Positions 1 through 3,890 of a stretch of DNA of 5,063 nucleotides are shown piece after piece (positions within the stretch are counted from its first letter, which is position 1; the number at the start of each line of letters is the position of its first letter). A program made the position numbers and the translations under genes. Where the stretch lies: positions 1-5,063 of the forward strand of contig JACPXA010000079.1 in NCBI GenBank assembly GCA_016196785.1. The letters are read 5' to 3'. A model generated the notes under the pieces. It saw nothing but the letters and a program-made list of their open reading frames with translations. It did not search any database and was not told the DNA's origin. The DNA comes from Elusimicrobiota bacterium. Its GTDB lineage: Bacteria > Elusimicrobiota > Elusimicrobia > 2-01-FULL-59-12 > JACPXA01.

Positions 1-160
1 CAAGCAGGGGCTGAAGGACCAGCGCAATCCCAAACACCGAGACCCCGTCCAAGAAGAGATGCGGCGGCTTCGGGAGCTGGCCGGATCCCAGGCCCTGATT
101 ATCGACGCCCAAAAAAAGTTGGCCGGGATGCCGGAGTTCGGGGCAAACGGAAAATGGTGA
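1..160 (+). pseudogene. IS3-family transposase OrfA, C-terminal fragment
   Basis: This is the last 52 codons of an open frame that enters from the left edge and ends at the TGA at 158-160. OrfA of IS3-type elements is a small DNA-binding protein with an N-terminal helix-turn-helix, which recognises the element ends, and a C-terminal leucine zipper. Only the zipper part is visible: EEMRRLRELAGSQALIIDAQ followed by KKL, with hydrophobic residues at heptad spacing. The tail is of the type seen just before the OrfA/OrfB overlap in this family. The frame overlaps the downstream orfB frame, which lies in -1, and contains a slippery A-run at 111-118. The N-terminal HTH would lie outside the window, so whether orfA itself is intact cannot be judged. 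The element as a whole is dead because orfB is truncated. Assignment rests on layout plus the zipper, not on a database match. Confidence 0.7.
112..118 (+). promoter_or_regulatory. A AAA AAG slippery heptamer (remnant -1 frameshift site)
   Basis: Seven A residues followed by G occupy 111-118. In the orfA frame the codons are CAA AAA AAG, so 112-118 is exactly A_AAA_AAG, the heptamer used by IS3-family elements for programmed -1 frameshifting. A -1 slip here puts ribosomes into the frame of orfB, which is open through this region and continues to 477. The fused product would be the OrfAB transposase. I saw no clear downstream stimulatory structure. The site is now a relic, because the transposase frame is truncated downstream. 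Confidence 0.65.
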
Positions 161-385
161 GGCGGCTGATGGACGAGAACGGCTTGTCTCTGACCCAAGC
201 GCTCAAGGCAGCGGAGTTGGCCAAGAGCAGTTGGTACTACCGTTCCCGCCCCAGGCCGCCTCGGCCGCTGAACCCGAAGCTGGTGGCGGCCATTGAAACG
301 GCGTGGACCGGCAGCCGCGGGGTCTACGGCTACCGGAAGATCTACAAGACCCTGCGGGCCGGCGGCCTGCGAGTCAACAAGAAGG

Positions 386-401
386 CGGTGCTTCGGCACC
401 G
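386..401 (+). repeat. Perfect 6-bp hairpin with UUCG tetraloop
   Basis: CGGTGC (386-391), TTCG (392-395) and GCACCG (396-401) form a perfect stem closed by a C(UUCG)G tetraloop, an exceptionally stable RNA loop type. It lies at the junction where IS3 OrfB similarity ends and the RAYT unit begins. No T-run follows, so it is not a standard intrinsic terminator. It may be part of the RAYT unit's end structure, or a coincidence of GC-rich orfB codons. Confidence 0.45.
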
Positions 402-411
402 AAGTAATGGG

Positions 412-444
412 GTCAGGTCTTGCAATGCAACATTCCAAGATGAC
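412..444 (+). repeat. REP-like hairpin upstream of the first RAYT gene
   Basis: GTCA (412-415) pairs with TGAC (441-444). TCTTGCAATG (418-427) pairs with CATTCCAAGA (431-440) with one internal mismatch (C423 against C435), the loop is CAA (428-430), and GG (416-417) is bulged. The preceding bases are GTAATGGG, giving the run GGGGTCAGG at the foot of the stem. RAYT proteins are known to sit beside short palindromic REP sequences with a mismatch or bulge in the stem and a conserved short single-stranded guide sequence at the 5' foot, and to cut and join them. Position just upstream of a RAYT start and the bulged-palindrome shape fit that role. Identity as a genomic REP family cannot be tested from one copy. 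Confidence 0.6.
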
Positions 445-454
445 GGGGGAGTAA

Positions 455-799
455 ATGGCCCGACCACGCAGAATTGAGTTCTCCGGTGCGTTGTGCCACC
501 TGACCTGTCGGGGTAACGCGCGCGAGGCCATCTATTGGGACGACTCCGATCGAGAGCTGTTCCTGAAGCTCCTGGTTCAAGTGATCGACCGCTATCGCTT
601 TCTCTGTTACGGCTACTGCCTGATGGACAACCATTATCACCTCCTCCTCGAAACACACGATCCCAACCTTTCCGCAGGAATGCGACACCTGAATGGGCTC
701 TACACGCAGCGCTTCAACCGGCAACACCATCGGGTGGGGCACCTCTTTCAAGGCCGTTTCAAAAAGGAATGGGAGGCGTTACTGGTGGTGCCATGCTGA
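455..799 (+). pseudogene. REP-associated tyrosine transposase (RAYT), C-terminally truncated
   Basis: This is a Y1/HUH single-strand DNA transposase of the RAYT type (TnpA_REP, IS200/IS605-related), which nicks and joins REP hairpins through a 5'-phosphotyrosine. The N-terminus (MARPRRIEFSGALCHLTCRG) and the YCLMDNHYHLLLE motif are textbook; the metal-binding HUH histidines are H60 and H62. The segment GLYTQRFN...VGHLFQGRFK is also family-typical. Similarity stops at about residue 103. The last residues (EWEALLVVPC) come from the inverted repeat of the next element, and the stop at 797-799 lies inside a hairpin. Family members continue with a helix of the form RYxxxNPVRAG that holds the catalytic tyrosine, so this copy lacks it and should be inactive. 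The start at 455 has GGGGGAG at 445-451 as a close ribosome-binding site. No continuation was found after the second element, so the insertion was accompanied or followed by a deletion. Confidence 0.85.
766..792 (+). repeat. Left 27-bp inverted repeat
   Basis: The sequence GGAA-TG-GGAGGCG...GGTGCC matches the reverse complement of 1414-1440 with two mismatches (TG at 770-771 against CA). The inner 21 bp (772-792) are identical to the reverse complement of 1414-1434. It doubles as coding sequence for the last residues of the truncated upstream RAYT. Confidence 0.85.
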
Positions 800-817
800 G
801 CAAAGGGGGTTTGCTCA
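797..817 (+). promoter_or_regulatory. Perfect hairpin abutting the second RAYT start codon
   Basis: TGAGCAAA (797-804) and TTTGCTCA (810-817) form a perfect 8-bp stem with loop GGGGG (805-809). The ATG at 818 follows the stem immediately. The loop and its flanking A residues (AAAGGGGG) are the only Shine-Dalgarno-like sequence, spaced 8 nt from the ATG, so folding would place the ribosome-binding site in a tight loop and the start at the foot of the stem. Structured leaders that limit transposase translation are known in the related IS200 element, and a similar role is inferred here. It could instead be a REP-like substrate of the transposase. The stem also contains the stop codon of the truncated upstream RAYT frame. 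Confidence 0.6.
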
Positions 818-1410
818 ATGCCGCGTAAACCTAGATCTTTAGTGGATGGCGGTTATTATCATTTGATTGCCAGAGGGAATAACCGCCTCTTCCTCTTCGA
901 GATCCCAGAGGGTTTCCAAACCTTCAAGGGTCTACTGAAAAAGTCCAAGGGAAAATACCCCTGGAGACTCTCCCATTATTGCCTGATGGCGAATCACCTC
1001 CATCTCCTGGGACAGATCGAGAAAGGCTGGAATTGCCCAAGCTGATGCAGCTTCTCCTGTTCGGGTATTCCCGGTGGTATCGGGAAAAAACCGGCTATGT
1101 TGGGCACCTCTGGCAAGGACGATACAAAAACCTTTGGATTATTGAGGAAAGTTACTTCCTGGAATGCGGCCGATACATCGAACGAAACCCCCTTCGGGCC
1201 GAAATCGTCCAACAGGCTGAAGACTATCCTTGGTCCAGTTACCGACACTATGCCCTCGGCGAGAAAGACCCCCTTGTTGATGATGATCCGTATTATGCCC
1301 AATTAGGGCCGGATCCGACGACCCGGCAACAGCGATACCAGGAATTCGTCAGAACGGGTGGCCCTTATGACAAATGGGTCGATCAAACGCTGGTCGAAAC
1401 GCACTTCTAG
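818..1410 (+). pseudogene. RAYT / Y1 HUH transposase, nearly complete, one frameshift
   Basis: This is a second single-strand DNA transposase of the RAYT family. The ATG frame runs from 818 to a stop at 1043-1045. It contains the N-terminal strand (GGYYHLIARGNNR) and the HUH motif YCLMANHLHLL (H60, H62). The rest lies in another frame, from LELPKLMQ at 1027 to the TAG at 1408-1410, with GYSRWYREKTGYVGHLWQGR and the helix ECGRYIERNPLRAEIV, whose RY tyrosine (about residue 120 of the rejoined protein) matches the catalytic tyrosine position of RAYTs. A single missing base around 1021-1027 (GAG AAA GGx CTG GAA) rejoins them into about 197 residues, a normal family length. All catalytic residues survive, so the copy is either recently dead or a sequencing error. 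The C-terminal part (PWSSYRHYALGEKDPLVDDD) is also family-typical. The sequence at the break is not a canonical slippery heptamer. Translation may be limited by the hairpin at 797-817. Confidence 0.85.
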
Positions 1411-1413
1411 CCC

Positions 1414-1440
1414 GGCACCACCAGTAACGCCTCCTGTTCC
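1414..1440 (-). repeat. Right 27-bp inverted repeat
   Basis: This is the reverse-complement copy of 766-792 with two mismatches, beginning GGCACCACCAGTAACG and starting just after the RAYT stop codon. It marks the right boundary of the unit. Beyond it, sequence resembling the truncated upstream RAYT does not resume. Confidence 0.85.
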
Positions 1441-1485
1441 CAAAAAAGTCGTTCTTTCCCGCCTGAAGTAAATTTTCGCCGTCTC

Positions 1486-1514
1486 TTGACAATTCCATCA
1501 TTTTCCAGTATCCT
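1486..1514 (+). promoter_or_regulatory. Sigma70-type promoter for the secreted modular protein gene
   Basis: A perfect -35 box TTGACA (1486-1491) is followed after exactly 17 bp by TATCCT (1509-1514), which matches four of six consensus -10 bases including the key first, second and last. Transcription would begin near 1521, giving a very short leader before the TTG at 1533 or the ATG at 1548. The spacing and the perfect -35 make this the best promoter I see in the window. It lies just downstream of the transposon unit's right end, so the gene appears to have its own promoter rather than depending on the transposases. Confidence 0.65.
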
Positions 1515-1530
1515 TCCATTATAGGAAGGA
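1511..1530 (+). repeat. 7-bp perfect inverted repeat across the -10 region
   Basis: TCCTTCC (1511-1517) and GGAAGGA (1524-1530) are perfect reverse complements separated by ATTATA. The left arm overlaps the -10 box and the right arm holds the only purine-rich, Shine-Dalgarno-like sequence upstream of the gene. It could be an operator covering the promoter. If transcription begins further upstream, it could instead be an RNA hairpin that hides the ribosome-binding site. Neither role is proven. Confidence 0.5.
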
Positions 1531-1532
1531 CG

Positions 1533-3890
1533 TTGCGCAATTTATCAATGGCGAAAAATAGACAGAAACTCCCCGAATCTATGATCCTGATCCAACGGCC
1601 TCGTCGGTGGATCGCCCTTATCACCACCATCGCATTCCTATGGACACAAATCCTTCCCACAGCTTCCTGGGCTGAGCTCCCTTCCCTTCCATTTTTAGAT
1701 AAAGAGGATCGGGCCGATTCGGTCCCGCTGACACAGGTGCTCGCGGGCCAGCAGAGCCAACAGCAGGAGCTGATCCAACGTGCGCTGGTGGCCAATGCCC
1801 TCGCCCGTTCCGCGCCGTTCAGCATCACGAGCGGCCAAATCTCCCAAATCAAGCTTCAAGACGGCTCCACCTGGACGTTGGACACGACAAGCCCTCTTGA
1901 AACCACCCTCGATAACTCACAGTTCCATTTAATCTACGACAGCTTGGGCAGTTTAAAAGGCGGCTTCGATAAACAAACCCAAAGAGATTTCGAATACAAA
2001 AACGGCATTTTTTCAACCATCCATACCTTCGACACTCCTGTTTACCGCTCTTACAACGCCTCCAATGGAGACCACAAGTACAAGACCACTCAGGACCTCG
2101 ATCCCGGTTATGTCCTGGAGCTGAATGGAGCGCCCATCGCTTACGTCTCTTCCTCTCCCGGAACGGATCTCTCCCCTTTTTATAATGTAGAGAACCCCCA
2201 CACCGGAGAAAACTACTACACCTTATTAGAGGGCGAAAAAAACGCCCTCGTTACCGCCGGCTGGCAAGACAAAGGATCGGTGGGATATCTTGTGAACACT
2301 CCCCCCGACATCGCACCTCTCTACCGGCTTTATAACCCCAACCCAGGGGGGATGCATTTTTTTACCACCAGTAGAGCTGAGAGAGATGAGTTGATGGCGA
2401 AGGGTTGGCGCAGCGAAGGGATGGGGGAAGCCAGTGAAGCCGCCGGATACCTCGCGCTCACACCCTCAACCACCTTCAACATCCCTGTTTACCGCTCTTA
2501 CAACGCCTCCAACGGAGACCACCAGTATGGGACCACCCAGGACCTCGATCCCGGCTATGTCCTGGAGCTGGGGGGAGAGCCCATCGCTTACGTCTCTTCC
2601 TCTCCCGGAACGGATCTCTCCCCTTTTTATAATGTAGAGAACCCCTACACCGGAGAAAACTACTACACCCTATCCGAGGGCGAAAAAAACGCCCTCGTTG
2701 CCGCCGGCTGGCAGGACAAAAACTTCGTCGGTTATCTTTTGAATCGTCCTCCGGAAATCTCGCCTCTGGCGTCCTTATACCGCCTTTATAACTCCAGCCC
2801 CGGGGGGATGCATTTTTTTACCACCAACAGGACGGAAAGAGACGAGTTGGTCAAACTGGGTTGGAAGAGCCAAGGCATGGGAGACGGCGGAGCCGCCGGA
2901 TACCTGACCCTGAATACGGCCAGTGTTTCGAGGGTGGAGCATGACCAACAGAAATTCTCATCCATTCCAAAAGAATTGGATTCGATGGTACCGGCGCTTC
3001 TGATTCAAAGCGCTATTCCCACCTTAACCAATCAGAAATCTTTAAAAGTGGACTACACCTCGGATGGAGTCGCCAAATCCAAAACTTTCACCTTGCAGGA
3101 GGGGGACAACACCGGTCTTTTCCTTTCGGAAACCAACCTTGCCGGCAACACCATCACGCTCACGCTCTCTAAAGTCATTCTGGATTCCGTGACCCCAGTG
3201 GTGGCGCTGACCAGCCCCATCCTGACTCGGCAGGCGGACTACACCCTCTCCTATTCCATCGACGGCGGCACTCAGTCCGAAGCCGTCACGCTCACCGAGG
3301 GAGCCAACACCCTGGCACGCAGTTTCTCCGACACCGCCGGCAATAAAACCGACGTCAGCTGGACCATCACGCTCGATTCCATCGCACCCGTTCTCACGCT
3401 GACCAGCCCCACCTTGACCCGGCAGGCGGACTACACCCTCTCCTATTCCGTCGACGGCGTCACTCAGACCGAAGCCGTCACGCTCACCGAGGGAGCCAAC
3501 ACGCTGGCACGCAGCTTCTCCGACGCGGCCGGAAATTCCTCTACCGCTACCTGGTCCGTCACACTCGATACCGTGGCACCGGTCATCACGCTGGGCTCCG
3601 CGGCCTCGACAAACCAAGAGCAATATCAGGCTCGAATCCTGGTAAACGGCCAGTCCCTCCCTACTGAAACCTGGCGGCTGGGACATGGCGTATCAAATCA
3701 TCACCTACAGCGTGGACGACGCCGGCCGGATAACGTCTCAGGAAAAAGAGGTCGATCTGGCTGTCGGCAACAACACCATCGTTCTCGCGGCCCTCGATGC
3801 CGCCGGAAACGAAGTCACGCGCACCCTGACCCTGCGCAGGACGGATACCGATCCGGCACTCACTCCGGAAATGGCTCAATTGCGCAGTGA
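1533..3890 (+). CDS. Secreted modular protein, N-terminal part: signal peptide, DUF5648-like repeats, Ig-like repeats (frame broken)
   Basis: The function is unknown; it is probably an exported or cell-surface carbohydrate-related protein. From the TTG start, a signal peptide spans residues ~17-47: basic RPRRW, hydrophobic core IALITTIAFLWTQILPTA, likely cleavage after SWA. Residues 48-167 are unrecognised, with a Gln-rich stretch (GQQSQQQELIQ). Residues ~168-462 hold two 149-residue units of DUF5648-like sub-repeats. Residues ~486-700 hold Ig-like repeats (TLTRQADYTLSYSVDG, LTEGANTLARSFSDAAGN), which resemble glucodextranase domain B or other bacterial Ig-like folds. From about residue 698 the frame is wrong: the tail is Arg/His-rich, out-of-frame protein ending at 3890, and the true continuation is in the next frame (see 3685-5063). 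The start is uncertain. TTG 1533 has AGGA at 1523-1526 with a 6-nt spacer. ATG 1548 lacks a clear Shine-Dalgarno but gives a better start codon, and ATG 1581 would give a compact 31-residue signal peptide. The gene has its own promoter at 1486-1514. Confidence 0.8.
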   Translation: MRNLSMAKNRQKLPESMILIQRPRRWIALITTIAFLWTQILPTASWAELPSLPFLDKEDRADSVPLTQVLAGQQSQQQELIQRALVANALARSAPFSITSGQISQIKLQDGSTWTLDTTSPLETTLDNSQFHLIYDSLGSLKGGFDKQTQRDFEYKNGIFSTIHTFDTPVYRSYNASNGDHKYKTTQDLDPGYVLELNGAPIAYVSSSPGTDLSPFYNVENPHTGENYYTLLEGEKNALVTAGWQDKGSVGYLVNTPPDIAPLYRLYNPNPGGMHFFTTSRAERDELMAKGWRSEGMGEASEAAGYLALTPSTTFNIPVYRSYNASNGDHQYGTTQDLDPGYVLELGGEPIAYVSSSPGTDLSPFYNVENPYTGENYYTLSEGEKNALVAAGWQDKNFVGYLLNRPPEISPLASLYRLYNSSPGGMHFFTTNRTERDELVKLGWKSQGMGDGGAAGYLTLNTASVSRVEHDQQKFSSIPKELDSMVPALLIQSAIPTLTNQKSLKVDYTSDGVAKSKTFTLQEGDNTGLFLSETNLAGNTITLTLSKVILDSVTPVVALTSPILTRQADYTLSYSIDGGTQSEAVTLTEGANTLARSFSDTAGNKTDVSWTITLDSIAPVLTLTSPTLTRQADYTLSYSVDGVTQTEAVTLTEGANTLARSFSDAAGNSSTATWSVTLDTVAPVITLGSAASTNQEQYQARILVNGQSLPTETWRLGHGVSNHHLQRGRRRPDNVSGKRGRSGCRQQHHRSRGPRCRRKRSHAHPDPAQDGYRSGTHSGNGSIAQ
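2034..2917 (+). repeat. Two tandem 149-aa units, each of three DUF5648-like sub-repeats
   Basis: The units start at about 2037 and 2484, an exact 447-nt offset. Each contains three sub-repeats of roughly 48 residues: PVYRSYNASNGDHxYxTTQD...GYVLEL...AYV; SPFYNVENP-TGENYYTL-EGEKNALV-AGWQDK...GYL; and LYRLYN...GGMHFFTT-R-ERDEL...GW-S-GMG...GYL. The Y-N...H-(F/Y)-T-T...E...GW...G-Y pattern is that of DUF5648, a repeat of secreted bacterial and fungal proteins of unclear function. The middle sub-repeat has E-N in place of the G-D-H or G-M-H found before the aromatic residue in the others. A run of 67 identical bases (2132-2198 = 2579-2645) shows that the two units arose by recent duplication or are being homogenised. 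The second unit gained about three residues (LAS) before its third sub-repeat. Confidence 0.75.
2988..3845 (+). repeat. Ig-like tandem repeats, 192-nt (64-aa) period
   Basis: A divergent first repeat (from about 2988, TLTNQKSLKVDYTSDG...FTLQEGDNT) is followed by copies at about 3192, 3384 and 3576. The CTGACCAGCCCC and CTGGGCTCC landmarks recur 192 nt apart (3207, 3399, 3591). Each has the pattern V-x-L-T-S-P...T-x-Q-A-D-Y-T-L-S-Y-S-(I/V)-D-G...V-T-L-T-E-G-A-N-T-L...D-x-A-G-N, with APV at each junction. Such repeats are usually spacers or binding modules in surface proteins and polysaccharide-active enzymes. The fourth copy holds the frame break. Its second half (YQIITYSVDDAG to LDAAGNEVTRTLTL) is in the other frame. 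Confidence 0.75.
3624..3695 (+). other. Frame break: possible 67-bp insertion flanked by TATCA repeats
   Basis: TATCA occurs at 3624-3628 and 3691-3695, 67 nt apart. The upstream frame reads STNQEQYQ at the first copy and the downstream frame reads YQIITYSVDDAG at the second. Deleting 67 bases joins them as STNQEQYQIITYSVDDAG, which aligns residue for residue with LTRQADYTLSYSVDGV of the preceding repeats and restores one frame, because 67 leaves remainder 1 on division by 3. The alternative is a single-base insertion between 3646 (just after the TAA that closes the downstream frame at 3643-3645) and 3684, with the extra 22 residues (including RILVNGQSLPTETW) being natural. The intervening bases have no recognised identity. 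Confidence 0.5.

Larger units (their letters stand above)
154..477 (+). pseudogene. IS3-family transposase OrfB, N-terminal fragment, truncated
   Basis: OrfB supplies the DDE catalytic part of IS3-family transposase, normally about 270-300 residues. Only about the first 80 residues are recognisable. They run from the ATG at 154, which overlaps the orfA stop, through a motif typical of OrfB N-termini (AAELAKSSWYYR, residues 20-31) to the HTH_21-like segment GSRGVYGYRKIYKTL and VNKKAV. After about residue 82 (base ~400) similarity is lost. The remaining codons to the TGA at 477 run through the upstream hairpin and first codons of the neighbouring RAYT gene and are meaningless. The DDE catalytic domain is absent, so no transposase activity is possible. 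The ATG at 154 is probably not the main start; translation as OrfAB by -1 frameshifting at 112-118 is the usual route. The breakpoint near 400 marks insertion of, or recombination with, the RAYT unit. Confidence 0.75.
766..1440 (+). mobile_element. RAYT-carrying unit bounded by 27-bp inverted repeats
   Basis: The unit is delimited by matching ends in opposite orientation, 766-792 and 1414-1440, and contains just one gene, a RAYT. Its left edge falls exactly where the neighbouring RAYT loses similarity to its family, which supports 766 as a true boundary. C followed by five A occurs immediately outside on the left (760-765) and C followed by six A on the right (1441-1447). This could be a short target duplication, but it is low complexity, and HUH transposases do not normally make target duplications. 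The right repeat starts four bases after the stop codon of the RAYT. The unit may be an RAYT with its paired REPs rather than a classical insertion sequence. Confidence 0.6.

Noticed and set aside
342..751. Minus-strand open frames of 104 and 112 codons opposite the IS3/RAYT region
   Set aside because: They are antisense to a well-supported RAYT gene, resemble no family, and lack ribosome-binding sites. They are shadows of GC-rich coding sequence.
535..828. Alternative + frame of 97 codons inside the first RAYT
   Set aside because: It is Arg/Pro/Ser-rich, has no family motifs and overlaps the RAYT with its HUH motif.
766..1440. CRISPR array or toxin-antitoxin system around the repeats
   Set aside because: There are only two copies in inverted orientation with a transposase between them, no spacer-repeat periodicity and no toxin or antitoxin-like small genes.
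1..1440. Reverse transcriptase (DGR or retron) explanation for the repeats and hairpins
   Set aside because: No reverse transcriptase motif is present. The catalytic motifs seen are HUH/Y1 transposase and IS3 OrfA/OrfB.
1411..1485. Intrinsic terminator after the second RAYT
   Set aside because: No GC-rich stem followed by a T-run is visible on the + strand. The A-run at 1442-1447 lacks an adjoining stem.
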